From: Mycolicibacterium sp. TY81
GTDB taxonomy: Bacteria; Actinomycetota; Actinomycetes; Mycobacteriales; Mycobacteriaceae
Direction of reading: 5' to 3'
DNA: 64,000 nucleotides
NCBI RefSeq assembly: GCF_018326285.1
Contig: NZ_AP023362.1
Coordinates: forward strand, 2,604,001-2,668,000
In this document: positions 41,324 to 52,664 of the stretch, one piece after another
How positions within the stretch are numbered: position 1 is the first letter of the stretch
Layout of the letters: the number at the start of each line of letters is the position of its first letter
The notes under the pieces: model-generated
Told to the model about the DNA's origin: nothing
Database searches by the model: none
Seen by the model: the letters and a program-made list of their open reading frames with translations, nothing else
Translations under genes and position numbers: made by a program

Positions 41324-42156
41324 CCCAGGAACCGGTTGACGTCGTGCGCGAAATCCGCGATGTGCTGGAACAGGAATCCGTGGCCGGCGTCGCTGTAGAG
41401 CACCACCTTGGCATCCGGCAGTTGCTGCGACATCGCGTAGGTCGCATAGGAATTGATCATCACGTCATGGGCACCGTTGACGACCAGCACCGGCAGCTTC
41501 AGTTCGGCCAGCCGCAGGTAGTAACCACCGAACGCGGCGATGGCACTCAACTGGGCCCGATAGGTGTCCCCTTGCACCGCGGCCTGGGACTGCAGCAACC
41601 GAGTGTCCAAGCGCCGCAATGAAGCCAGTCCGGCGGCACGACCCTGATCGGTTTCGGGGAAGAACAGGTACAGGTAGTCCTCATCGTCGTTGACGGGGTG
41701 GCCGAGAATCTCCCCCACCCGGGGCCCGGGGGCCGGCTGGTCCGGCACTCCTGCCGGCGTGCTGCCCGCGACCACCAGCCGACGCACCAATTCCGGTGCA
41801 CGCAACGCAATGCCCTGGGCGACAATGCCACCCAACGACCATCCCAGCACGTCGACCTCGGTCAGCCCGAGCGCCCGGATGAACGCGATACCGCCGTCTG
41901 CAAGCCCGTCGATGGTGGTCGGCGCGGCACCGCTGGAGAGGCTGGTCCCCCGATTGTCGAAGACGATGACCTCACGTTCGGCGGCCAGCGCATCGAGCAG
42001 TTGTGGATCCCAATGGTCGACAGTTCCGCGCAGGCGCATGCACAGCACCAGCGGGACTCCGCCGGTCCTCCCGAATCGGCGGTAGTGGAAACGTTCGCCG
42101 TCAGGGCCCCCGACGAAGCGATCCTCTGCTTGATCGGACAAATATGTCATGGGCAT
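41320..42156 (-). CDS. alpha/beta hydrolase
   Basis: 278 aa. The nucleophile elbow is GWSLGG, the acid is in VVNGAHDVMIN and the His in DAGHGFLFQH. The RRFGRTGGVPLVLCMRLRGTVDHWDP region replaces the common HGxPG oxyanion loop. Close in plan to the hydrolase at 42891-43754 (FGGPSATVPPLVLLQHFRGNLDYWDP), so these two are paralogues within one operon. Substrate unknown. Confidence 0.88.
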   Translation of the reverse strand: MPMTYLSDQAEDRFVGGPDGERFHYRRFGRTGGVPLVLCMRLRGTVDHWDPQLLDALAAEREVIVFDNRGTSLSSGAAPTTIDGLADGGIAFIRALGLTEVDVLGWSLGGIVAQGIALRAPELVRRLVVAGSTPAGVPDQPAPGPRVGEILGHPVNDDEDYLYLFFPETDQGRAAGLASLRRLDTRLLQSQAAVQGDTYRAQLSAIAAFGGYYLRLAELKLPVLVVNGAHDVMINSYATYAMSQQLPDAKVVLYSDAGHGFLFQHIADFAHDVNRFLG

Positions 42157-42161
42157 TCCCT

Positions 42162-42881
42162 TCAGTTGACGGTGATATCGGTCAGTTCGATGGACACCAC
42201 GAGTTGCTCCGGTAGCGGGTGGTTGTCGGCGTCGCGGACGTAGATCATCCGGGTGCGTGGGATGACCAGACCGCCGATCTCATCGAAATCCGAAACGTAG
42301 TGAGCGCCCGGGGATCCCCCGGCAATGTCGACCTGGTAGTCGCGACGTCGAATCAGTCCGTCGGAATCGATGTACAGGATCTGGTGGGGACTGTGGGTGG
42401 CGATCGCGTCGGGGTAGTCGACGTGCAGGGTGCGCCATTGCTGGCCGTCCTCGGTCCAGGATTCGCCCTCTGCGGTACGCACACCGGGAAAGGTGAGATT
42501 GAACGGCTCGGCCGTGTAGGTCCACATGGCGTACCCCGTGAAGTACGCCAATTGCAATGTGCTCCAAGGTGTTTCGAGAGTATGCCCGGCGAACGATGCT
42601 CTGGGATCGTCGAGCATCTCGACGATGTCCCCGGCTGTTGTCTCGATACCGACCCGTTGCGGCGTGTAGGCGGTCTTCAAATCGGGCGCAGTGAAAGGCG
42701 ACAGCGAGGTGCGTTGGTCTTTGATCCAGACCGTGATCTCACCGTCGTCGACGATGCCAGGTACGGCCTTGATGTCCCAGATGGCGCCCCCGAACCGTTT
42801 GCGCGCGGTGACCGAGGTCAACTCCCGCCAACGGTCGACGCCGCCGTAGGCATTCAGCACAGAGGTGAGCAGGTCGGTCAT
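42162..42881 (-). CDS. conserved protein of unknown function, 239 aa
   Basis: I do not recognise the family. The sequence is rich in aromatic residues and predicted beta strands, without signal peptide, membrane segment or catalytic signature: LNAYGGVDRWRELTSVTARK at the start, later TLQLAYFTGYAMWTYTAEPF and HSPHQILYIDSDGLIRRRDY. The opening and strand pattern resemble LolA/LppX-like lipid-binding folds (weak inference). It lies 5 bases upstream of one hydrolase and 9 downstream of the other, so it is part of the operon. Confidence 0.8.
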   Translation of the reverse strand: MTDLLTSVLNAYGGVDRWRELTSVTARKRFGGAIWDIKAVPGIVDDGEITVWIKDQRTSLSPFTAPDLKTAYTPQRVGIETTAGDIVEMLDDPRASFAGHTLETPWSTLQLAYFTGYAMWTYTAEPFNLTFPGVRTAEGESWTEDGQQWRTLHVDYPDAIATHSPHQILYIDSDGLIRRRDYQVDIAGGSPGAHYVSDFDEIGGLVIPRTRMIYVRDADNHPLPEQLVVSIELTDITVN

Positions 42882-42890
42882 GAATTCTCC

Positions 42891-43754
42891 TTAGCGGCCG
42901 AGGAATTGGCGGACGTGCTGGCCGAACTCGACCGGATACTGGTCGAGGAATCCGTGGTCTGCATCGGGATAGATGCGCAGTTGGGCGCCGCGGATCCTCT
43001 CGGCCAACAAGTAACTGTTCTTGGTCGACATCATGGTGTCGTTGTCGCCGTTGGCGACAAGCGTCGGTTGGGTGATGGCCGAAAGCCGTTCCAGCTTCGA
43101 CGATTCCGGTATGCCCCAAGTCATCAGCGCCTGGTACTGCGCGTCACGACAGGCCAGAGTGGTTTCGGCGTCACGGTCGGTGTCTCGAGCGTGGGTGCGC
43201 GCCAGGTACTCCCAACCGCGCTGGACGCTCTTCTCGGAGCCGGAAAAGAAGAGCGCGATGAATCCTTCGGCGGTGATCTCGTCGGCACAGGCGTAGGCGT
43301 AGACGTCCTCGGACCACCTGTGCAGATCGGGAGCACCCTGCGGCGCCGTGCCGGCGAGCACCAGCCGGCGCGGCAATCGCGGACGCACCAGCGCGATCTC
43401 CTGGGCGATGTGACCGCCGAGTGAAAAACCGAGCAGATCAACGGATTTCAGGCCGAGCGCGTCGATGAACCGGAGGGCGCCGCGCGCCATGTCCGCGATG
43501 TTGTCGGGTGTGGCGCCAGTGGAGCCTCCGACGCCGCGCAGGTCGACGGTGATCACCTCACGGTCGGCCGCGAGCACGTCCAGGAATGCTGGGTCCCAGT
43601 AATCGAGATTGCCGCGAAAATGCTGAAGCAGCACCAGCGGCGGCACCGTGGCCGAAGGACCACCGAAGCGCCGGTAGGCGAACCGTTCACCGTCGACCTC
43701 GATGTCCAGGTTGGCGGCGTGCGCAGCGCCCACCGCGGTGGAGGCTTCCGTCAT
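42891..43754 (-). CDS. alpha/beta hydrolase, first gene of the operon
   Basis: 287 aa from ATG 43754, preceded by CAGGGAG at the right distance; an upstream in-frame ATG (43784) lacks such a site. Nucleophile LLGFSLGGHIAQ, acid in VANGDNDTMM, His in DADHGFLDQY. VITVDLRGVGGS is the usual strand-loop. Paralogous to 41320-42156. Divergent from the haloperoxidase-type gene across 160 bases that carry a palindrome (43818-43827). Confidence 0.88.
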   Translation of the reverse strand: MTEASTAVGAAHAANLDIEVDGERFAYRRFGGPSATVPPLVLLQHFRGNLDYWDPAFLDVLAADREVITVDLRGVGGSTGATPDNIADMARGALRFIDALGLKSVDLLGFSLGGHIAQEIALVRPRLPRRLVLAGTAPQGAPDLHRWSEDVYAYACADEITAEGFIALFFSGSEKSVQRGWEYLARTHARDTDRDAETTLACRDAQYQALMTWGIPESSKLERLSAITQPTLVANGDNDTMMSTKNSYLLAERIRGAQLRIYPDADHGFLDQYPVEFGQHVRQFLGR

Positions 43755-43817
43755 GTGGTGTCTCCCTGCTGTCGTCGTTGTCACCAGCCTGCGTTCTCGG
43801 CCCGGCTCCCGGTATCC

Positions 43818-43827
43818 GTCAATTGAC
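43818..43827. promoter_or_regulatory. 10-bp palindrome GTCAATTGAC in the divergent promoter region
   Basis: A perfect palindrome in the middle of the 160-base divergent intergenic region (43755-43914), flanked on the right by CTACGGGGGTATGCGG. The wider CCGTCAATTGACTACGG is nearly symmetric. Candidate binding site for one of the two regulators encoded nearby (HxlR or LuxR type); not proven. Confidence 0.45.
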
Positions 43828-43914
43828 TACGGGGGTATGCGGACGAGGGCCCGCGTGGCGCGATGGTCGTTTGACTGATGGCCGCGTCTGACAGCTGAGG
43901 CCAGACTGGCACCC

Positions 43915-44736
43915 ATGCCATTCATCGAGGGCTCCGACGGGGCGCAGCTGTACTACAAGGACTGGGGATCCGGGCCGGCGGTGGTCTTCAGTCATGGCTG
44001 GCCGCTCAGCGCCGACGCGTGGGATGTGGAACTGAAACTCCTCGCCGACAACGGTTTCCGTGCCATCGCCCACGACCGTCGGGGGCACGGCCGGTCCGAG
44101 CAGACGTGGTCTGGCAACGATATGGACACCTACGCCGCAGACCTGGCGGCGCTGATCAACGGACTCCGATTGTCCGACGTCGTCGTTGTGGGGCATTCCA
44201 CCGGAGGTGGCGAGGTGGTGCGGTACGCGGCACGCCACGGCGCCGGTCGGGTGCGCAAGGTGATCACGGTCGGCGCGGTGCCACCGGTGATGGTGGCATC
44301 AGCAGAAAACCCCGAGGGCACACCGCTGTCGGTGTTCGACGACATCCGGGCCCGCGTACTGGACAACCGATCCGGGTACTGGCGGGAACTCGCGGTGGCG
44401 TTCTACGGTTTCAACCGAGACGGTGCCACCGTCTCCCAGGGACTGATCGACCATTTCTGGCTCCAGGGCATGCAGGCGGGACTCGCATCGGCGTACGACT
44501 GCGTCAAGGCGTTCTCGGAAACCGACCTGACCGCGGATCTGCGGGCCCTCGAAGCGCCGATCCTGATCGCCCACGGCGACGACGATCAGATCGTCCCGAT
44601 CCACGATGCGGCGTCGAAATCGATCGAGCTGGTGCGGTACGGCACCCTACGGGTGTATCCGGGCGCCCCCCACGGTATTCACGGCGACTACCAGCAACAG
44701 CTGAATCGCGATCTGCTGGACTTCATTCGGAGTTGA
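43915..44736 (+). CDS. alpha/beta hydrolase, non-haem haloperoxidase type
   Basis: 273 aa. FSHGWPLSADAWD (oxyanion region), HDRRGHGRS, GHSTGGGEVVRYAARHG with nucleophile S95, acid in AHGDDDQIVPI and His in GAPHGIHGDYQ. This is the cofactor-free chloroperoxidase/perhydrolase-like group; in vivo most are esterases or lactonases. ATG 43915. Its last 14 bases overlap the end of the opposing hxlR-type gene. Confidence 0.92.
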   Translation: MPFIEGSDGAQLYYKDWGSGPAVVFSHGWPLSADAWDVELKLLADNGFRAIAHDRRGHGRSEQTWSGNDMDTYAADLAALINGLRLSDVVVVGHSTGGGEVVRYAARHGAGRVRKVITVGAVPPVMVASAENPEGTPLSVFDDIRARVLDNRSGYWRELAVAFYGFNRDGATVSQGLIDHFWLQGMQAGLASAYDCVKAFSETDLTADLRALEAPILIAHGDDDQIVPIHDAASKSIELVRYGTLRVYPGAPHGIHGDYQQQLNRDLLDFIRS

Positions 44737-45178
44737 GCGAGTCGATGAGTGCCACGTCACGGGTAGGTACAGCGATGCCGTCGTGCCGACGGAAGACCAC
44801 CAGTGCATGCTCGCCGGTGGATTTCTCGATGAACCGGTAGCCGCTGCGCTTGGTGGTGACCCGGTGTTTGCGACCCCACTGCCCCATCGCGGCGAGCACT
44901 GTCACCAGATCATGTCCGGCGTCGGTGAGCACGTAGCGACTGCGCGTGCGCTCGCCGGGCTCCCGATAATCCTCGACCTCCAGGATGCCGGCGGCCACCA
45001 ACTCGGCCAGCCGCGCGCTGAGTACATCGGAGGCCACCCCGAGCTGCTCGCGGAATTCGGAGAACCGGGACCGCCCCAGCAATGCCTCGCGGGCGATCAG
45101 GATGGCCCACCGCTGCCCCAGCACCGCCATCGTGCGGGCTATCGGGCAGGCGTCGTCGGACCACGGGTCGGTGCGCAT
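44723..45178 (-). CDS. HxlR-family transcriptional regulator
   Basis: 151 aa winged-helix regulator: CPIARTMAVLGQRWAILIAR EALLG, then RFSEFREQLGVASDVLSARL and the wing YREPGERTRSRYVLT. The conserved N-terminal Cys is present; in some HxlR proteins it senses electrophiles or oxidants, which would suit the neighbouring redox genes (inference). ATG 45178 chosen: a -10-like TATGGT (45185-45190, minus strand) ends six bases before it, so the mRNA may be leaderless; the GTG at 45184 would touch the -10. Confidence 0.88.
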   Translation of the reverse strand: MRTDPWSDDACPIARTMAVLGQRWAILIAREALLGRSRFSEFREQLGVASDVLSARLAELVAAGILEVEDYREPGERTRSRYVLTDAGHDLVTVLAAMGQWGRKHRVTTKRSGYRFIEKSTGEHALVVFRRHDGIAVPTRDVALIDSLNSE

Positions 45179-45184
45179 CCTCAC

Positions 45185-45225
45185 ACCATACCTAGGTTGG
45201 CAATGCCAATTCAGGCTGCTAGCTT
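45185..45225. promoter_or_regulatory. divergent promoter region with palindromes, hxlR-type / luxR-type genes
   Basis: Plus strand: -35 TTGGCA (45197-45202), 17-bp spacer, -10 TAGCTT (45220-45225), then 7 bases to GTG 45233. Minus strand: -10 TATGGT (45185-45190), then 6 bases to ATG 45178. The region holds ACCTAGGT (45190-45197) and TTGGCA-A-TGCCAA (45197-45209), perfect inverted repeats, the latter over the plus-strand -35. It is a good candidate for HxlR autoregulation. Confidence 0.6.
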
Positions 45226-45232
45226 GGCAACG

Positions 45233-47935
45233 GTGATAATCGGTCGGTCAACCGAGTTGTCAAGCGTCACCGACACGCTCGCCGCGATCTCCACAAGTGG
45301 CGCAGCGCTTGTCGTCGACGGTGAGGCCGGTATCGGCAAGTCCACGTTGCTATCGGCGATCGCCGACTGGGCGGTGGCCAACGGCTACAGCAGGCTGGGC
45401 TGTTCGGGCCTGCAGAGCCAGAGCGAAGTGGGTTTCGCCGGCATCCACGAACTCATCCACCCGGTGCTCGACCACACCCCGGCATTACCACCCCGCCAGC
45501 GCACGGCCCTGCTGACCGCTTTTGGCCTGGCCGAAGGCCCGACGCCAGATCGGCTGATGGTCAGCCTGGCGGTACTCGGACTCCTCGAAGAATCGGCGAG
45601 CCGACGCCGAATCGTCCTGATCATCGATGACGTCCAGTGGCTGGACCAGTCTTCGCTGGAGGTTCTGGCGTTCGTGGCGCGCCGGCTCAGTAATGCACCG
45701 CTGATGATGTTGTGCGCCGAACGTACGGGGCTCGATGGCGCCACCGCATATCTGGACGGTCTGCCTCGATTGTCATTGGGTCCCTTGGCTCCCGAACATG
45801 CCCGTCAACTGTTGAGCACCACCGCCCAGGACGCAGACGCCCTGCTCCAGCAACGGGTACTCGAGCAGGCAGGCGGCAACCCGCTGGCAGTCATCGAACT
45901 GTCCGGCGCCCAGAGCGAGCGCGGCAGCAGCGCCACCTTCTCCGGTGAGCCGCTGCCCACGACCCGCCGGGTCGAACGAGCTTTCCTGTCCCAGCTCGAC
46001 GATCTGACCGACAACGGCCGCCTGCTGCTGCTATTGATCTCGGCCAGTGATGGCCAGCTACGTGACATCGACGTCGCAGCTGATCTTCTCGGCCTGGTAC
46101 TCACCGATGAATTGGCCCCGCTGGAGCGGGCGGGCCTGATCAGGGCGGGCGGCGACCGGATCCACGTCCGCCATCCGTTGATCCGATCGACGGTCTATGG
46201 CGCAGCTCCGCTGTCCACGAGGACAGTCGTCCACCGGGCACTCGCCGACGCGACGGTGGACCTGGTCCGCGCGGCATGGCACCGCGCGGAAGCCACATTC
46301 GGCACCGATGAGCAAGTTGCCACAGCTTTGGAAGGCGCCGCGCGGCACGCCCATGCGCGCGGCGCCGGCGCCGAATCCGCCGCGGCCCTGCGCCGGGCGG
46401 CCGTGCTGTCCCCAGAACCGTCTTCTCGGGTGCGCCGGTTGACCGAAGCGGCCGAGATCGCCCGCAGCTCCGGACTGACCGCCGAGTCCATCAGCATTCT
46501 CGGCGAAGCCGAGAATCTCGGTGCCAAGCATTGCAGCGCAGAGCAATTGGCCATCACCCGATTCGTCCTCAATGCGACCGCTGCGCTATCGGGCCAGTCG
46601 GCGACCGAACTCGTGGCGCTCGCCGGCAAGTTCACGGACGGCGACGCCGCACAGCGTCGGTTGCTGTGGGCTGCAGCCATCGAGTGCCGCATGCACGGCC
46701 TCGCCGAGGAGCCCCGTCGCGACATCGTCGCGGCCATCAGCCGCCTCGATCGCGGCGCGGACGATCCGGCGGTATGCATGGCAATGGCGTTGCTGGACGA
46801 CACCGGCGCGGGTCAGGCCCTACGCACCCGTCTGCCCCGGTTCGTAAACGAGGTTGCCGACGACCCCTTGCTGTTGATGGCGCTCGGGTTCGCCGCCGAG
46901 GCGGTCGCCGACCGCACGCATGCCATGCAGTGCTGGAAGCTGGTCCAGAGCAGGTCCAGGACCTCAGGGTCAGCCGCCGACGAATGCGAGAGTCAGCGCG
47001 GCGCGTCGCACCTGCTGTTGCAAGAGGGCCGAATCCAGGCCGCGGCCATCGCGGCCGAGAATGCGCTGCGGCTGGCCCGGGACATCAAGCTACCGATGAC
47101 CGCGGCCTCGGCGGCGGCCACCCTGGCCCGGGTGCAGGTATGGCAGGGCCGGTTCGACCAGGCCCACGAGACCATAGCCACCGCGCGTCGACTGCTGGCT
47201 CCCGATCCCGCGATCCTGTGGCATGACGACGCGCACTGGGCAGCGGGCCTGTTGTCACTGTTTACCGCCGATCCGGCCGAGGCATTGGGACACCTACTGA
47301 AAATGTCCGGGCACAGGACATCCCAGCGGTGGGCCGTCGCCGATCTCGCCGAGGCCGCGGCCGGCAGCGACCGAGCCGAACTGGTGCGACCGCTGCTCGC
47401 GGAGATCGAGGATCAGGCGCGACAGCTGGGGACCGGCCTGGAGTTGATGCTCGCGCATCGCGCACACGCGCTGTTGGCCCAGACCGATGATGCGGCACAG
47501 GACCATTTTCTGGCAGCTCTGACCGCCGGAGATGACGCGGATGCCGAACTCGAAACGGCCCGAACGCATCTGGCATATGGGCAATGGCTGCGCAGACAGC
47601 GCCGGATCACCGAGGCGCGCACCCATCTGTCGTCGGCGCTGGCCGTATTCGACGCCGCCGGCGCGGCACCGTTCGTCGATCGGGCCGCCGCCGAGCTGCG
47701 TGCGGCAGGCGTGGCCACCCCTGCCGGGACTCCGCGTCAGGGCCCGGCTTCCGACCTGACCTCCCAAGAACTTCAGATCGCTCAGTTGGCCGCCGCAGGG
47801 CTGACCAACAGGGAGATCGCCGACCGCATCTACGTTTCACACCGAACCGTTGCGGCCCACCTTTACAAGATGTTCCCCAAGCTCGGCATCACCAACCGCA
47901 ATCAACTGCACACCGTGTTGGGCCAACAACAATGA
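45233..47935 (+). CDS. large ATP-binding LuxR-family regulator (LAL/MalT-like)
   Basis: 900 aa. N-terminal AAA/NTPase: VVDGEAGIGKSTLL (Walker A), VLIIDDVQWLDQSSLEV (Walker B); a helical TPR-like middle (~350-820); C-terminal LuxR HTH DLTSQELQIAQLAAAGLTNR EIADR, then YVSHRTVAAHLYKMFPKLGI. GTG 45233 was chosen because it follows a -35/-10 pair at leaderless distance and starts at IIGRSTEL, where the family normally begins; ATG 45203 lies inside that promoter. Probably regulates neighbouring genes. Confidence 0.88.
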   Translation: MIIGRSTELSSVTDTLAAISTSGAALVVDGEAGIGKSTLLSAIADWAVANGYSRLGCSGLQSQSEVGFAGIHELIHPVLDHTPALPPRQRTALLTAFGLAEGPTPDRLMVSLAVLGLLEESASRRRIVLIIDDVQWLDQSSLEVLAFVARRLSNAPLMMLCAERTGLDGATAYLDGLPRLSLGPLAPEHARQLLSTTAQDADALLQQRVLEQAGGNPLAVIELSGAQSERGSSATFSGEPLPTTRRVERAFLSQLDDLTDNGRLLLLLISASDGQLRDIDVAADLLGLVLTDELAPLERAGLIRAGGDRIHVRHPLIRSTVYGAAPLSTRTVVHRALADATVDLVRAAWHRAEATFGTDEQVATALEGAARHAHARGAGAESAAALRRAAVLSPEPSSRVRRLTEAAEIARSSGLTAESISILGEAENLGAKHCSAEQLAITRFVLNATAALSGQSATELVALAGKFTDGDAAQRRLLWAAAIECRMHGLAEEPRRDIVAAISRLDRGADDPAVCMAMALLDDTGAGQALRTRLPRFVNEVADDPLLLMALGFAAEAVADRTHAMQCWKLVQSRSRTSGSAADECESQRGASHLLLQEGRIQAAAIAAENALRLARDIKLPMTAASAAATLARVQVWQGRFDQAHETIATARRLLAPDPAILWHDDAHWAAGLLSLFTADPAEALGHLLKMSGHRTSQRWAVADLAEAAAGSDRAELVRPLLAEIEDQARQLGTGLELMLAHRAHALLAQTDDAAQDHFLAALTAGDDADAELETARTHLAYGQWLRRQRRITEARTHLSSALAVFDAAGAAPFVDRAAAELRAAGVATPAGTPRQGPASDLTSQELQIAQLAAAGLTNREIADRIYVSHRTVAAHLYKMFPKLGITNRNQLHTVLGQQQ

Positions 47936-47969
47936 TCTGACCGATGCCTACGATGCGCACGCAGCTCCG

Positions 47970-48030
47970 GCGAGCGGCCCCAAAATGCACGCCGCAGGCG
48001 GCGTGTCTGCGTACAAACACGCCCGCTCGC
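47970..48030. repeat. 61-bp palindromic intergenic repeat, copy 2 (after pheT)
   Basis: GCGAGCGG (47970-47977) pairs with CCGCTCGC (48023-48030); GTACAAACACG and CCCGCTCGCGGGA match copy 1 at 29045-29105, and both are 61 bp long. Inner GCCGC/GCGGC pairs add to the structure. It lies 11 bases past the pheT stop. The gap 47936-48041 holds nothing else recognised. Confidence 0.7.
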
Positions 48031-48041
48031 GGGAAGTTGAA

Positions 48042-50527
48042 CTAGCGGCGGTGCTCGGCGCCGAGGCGCTCGGTGGCCAGGGCCACGGCGGCGTCGCGGG
48101 CCGCGCTGGCCTCGTCCTCGGTGAGCGTCCGGTCGGGCGCCCGGAACCGCAGGGCCAGGGTCAGGGACTTGCGACCCTCCCCGATCTGCGGGCCGGTGTA
48201 GACGTCGAACAGCCGTGCGTCCTCCAGCAGGTCGCCGGCGCCTTCACGCACGACGTCGACCACGGCCTGGGCGGCCACATCGTCGGCGACGATCAGGCTG
48301 ACGTCCTGGAAGACCGCCGGGTACGGCGACACCGACGGCACGATGGCGCGCTCGACGACCGGGATGGCATCCAGGTTCAGCTCGACGGCGCACGTGCCCT
48401 TCGGCAGGCCGGTGCGCTCGATGACGGCCGGGTGCAACTTGCCGGCGTAGCCGACAACGGTGTCACCGACGAGCACCTCGGCGCAGCGTCCCGGGTGCCA
48501 CGGCAGTTCCTGTGCCGCGCGCAGCGTCACGTCGACGCCGCAGGCCCGGGCGATGATCTGCACGGTCTCCAGGGCGTCGGTGGCCTCGACCGCACGACCC
48601 GGGCCCCACGGGCCCGCCGGCTCACGCAGGCCCGTCAGGACGGCGGCGACGTGCAGCGGCTGGTACGGCAGCGCCTCGTCGATCGCGGCCAGTTCGGCGT
48701 CGGTCGGACGCCGGTCCACCGGGATGGGCGCGAGCGCCTTGGTGTGCGGCGTGGCCTGGACGACCTGCTCGATACCGAACAGGGCGACGTCGGCCGCACC
48801 GCGAGACACGTTGCGTACCAACGCCTCCAGCAGGCCGGGCAGCAGCGTGGTGGCCAGCGCGGGCCGGTCGGCCTCGAGCGGGTTGAGCACCGAGATGGTG
48901 GCGCGGCGCGGGTCGTCGGCCGGCAGGCCCCAGGCGTCCAGCACGCCGGCGGGCAGGAACGGTGTCGGCAACACCTCGACGAAACCGCCCAGCGCCAACG
49001 ACTTACCGATGGCACGACGGCGCTGCTGCGCCGCCGTCAGACCGCGGCCGGCGGGCGCCTGCGGCAGCACCGACGGGATGGCATCGAGCCCTTCGAGCCG
49101 CAGCACCTCCTCGACCAGATCGGCGGGCTGCTTCATATCGGGCCGCCAGCTCGGCGGCACGACGGTGGCGGTCGCGCCGGACACCGTGACGTGCGCGCCG
49201 ATCTGCATGAGGCGGCGGGCCGTGGTGCCGTCCGGGTAGCTGACGCCGGCGACGCGGTCGGGCAGGTCGACGGAGATGGTCACCGGCGGCTGCGACCAGT
49301 CCGGCGCGGTGTGCTCGGCACGCCAGTCGGTGAGCGTGGGTTCGACGGTGCCACCGGCGATCTCGGCCAGCAGCGCGGCGCAACGGTCCAGCGCGGCGCG
49401 GGAGATCGCCGGGTCGACGCTGCGCTCGTAGCGGCGGCTGGCCTCGCTCACGAGGTGCAGGCGGCGCTGGGTGCGCGACACCGCGGCCGGGTCCCAGACC
49501 GCCGCTTCCAGCAGCACGTCGGTGGTGGTGTCGCGGACCTCGGTGGTACCGGCGCCCATCACGCCGCCGATGGCCGCGGTGGCCACGTCGTCGACGATCA
49601 GCACGTCGCCCGGATCCAGTTTGCGCTCGACATCATCGAGGGTGACGACGGTCTCCCCCGGCTTCGCGAAGCGCACGTCGAAGCCACCGGTGATCAGCTT
49701 GCGATCGTGGGCGTGCATCGGGTGGCCGAGCTCGAGCATCACGTAGTTGGTGACGTCGACGGCCGGTGAGATGGCGCGGATGCCGGACAGCAGCAGGCGG
49801 CGCTGCAGCCACCACGGCGACACCGCGGCCGGGTCGATGCCGACGACCGGACGCAGCCCGAAACGCTGCACGCCGGTGCCCGGCTGGACCGTCAGCGGCC
49901 AGGCCTCGCCCTCGGCGGGCAGGGGCGGCACGTCGGCGGGGTCGACGAAATCCAGGTCGAAGGCGCAGGCGATCTCGCGTGCCATGCCGCGGATGGAGAG
50001 GCAGTAGCCGCGGTCCGGGGTGATGGCGAGGTCGAACACCACGTCGTCCAGCCCCAGCACCTCGGCGCCCGACGCACCGGGCTCGGCGGTGCCCGGGGGC
50101 AGCACGATGATGCCGGAATGGTCGGAGCCGAAGTTCAATTCGGCCGCCGAGCAGATCATGCCGTCGGACACCCGGCCGTAGGTCTTGCGCGTGGCGATCT
50201 TGAAGTCACCGGGCAGCACGGTGCCCGGGAGCGCCGCGACCACGAGGTCGCCGACAGCGAAGTTCCGTGCCCCGCAGACGATGTCGCGCGGCTCGGCTTC
50301 ACCCACGTCGACCTTGCAGGCGCGGATGGGCTTCTTGAACTCGGTCAGTTCCTCGATCTCGACGACGCGGCCGACCGTCAGCGGACCGGTGACCGGCCCG
50401 GCGGCGATGACGTCCTCGACCTCGTGGCCGATCCGGATGAAGGCCTGTTCCAGTTCCTCCGGCGACACGTCCCAGCCGGGAGCCCCGGCCTGGACCGCTT
50501 CCCGCAGCCAGCTGTAGGGAATACGCA

Positions 50528-50528
<1 letters not shown>
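48042..50528 (-). CDS. pheT: phenylalanyl-tRNA synthetase beta subunit
   Basis: 828 aa. [12 protein letters not shown] start, N-terminal OB-type tRNA-binding domain (about 40-155, [20 protein letters not shown]), B3/B4 editing region, B5 domain ([20 protein letters not shown]), catalytic-like core and C-terminal FDX-ACB anticodon-binding domain ([20 protein letters not shown]). ATG 50528 overlaps the pheS stop by one base (TGATG), so the two subunits are translationally coupled. Confidence 0.97.
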
Positions 50529-52530
<2,002 letters not shown>

Positions 52531-52664
52531 GACGCCACCCTAGGTGGCGGCCCGCGGCACCGGCAACGACCGTGGCCGCGCGTCGGAAAACTGGCTGGTC
52601 ACTGAGTTATGGCGACCCGATGGACGCTCTGTAACGGTCCCGGCAACACCATCGTCAAATCGTG

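Noticed and set aside
45203..45205. ATG 45203 as start of the LuxR-type regulator
   Set aside because: It lies inside the TTGGCAATGCCAA palindrome between -35 and -10 of a good promoter; GTG 45233 is at the right distance and begins at the family's conserved N-terminus.
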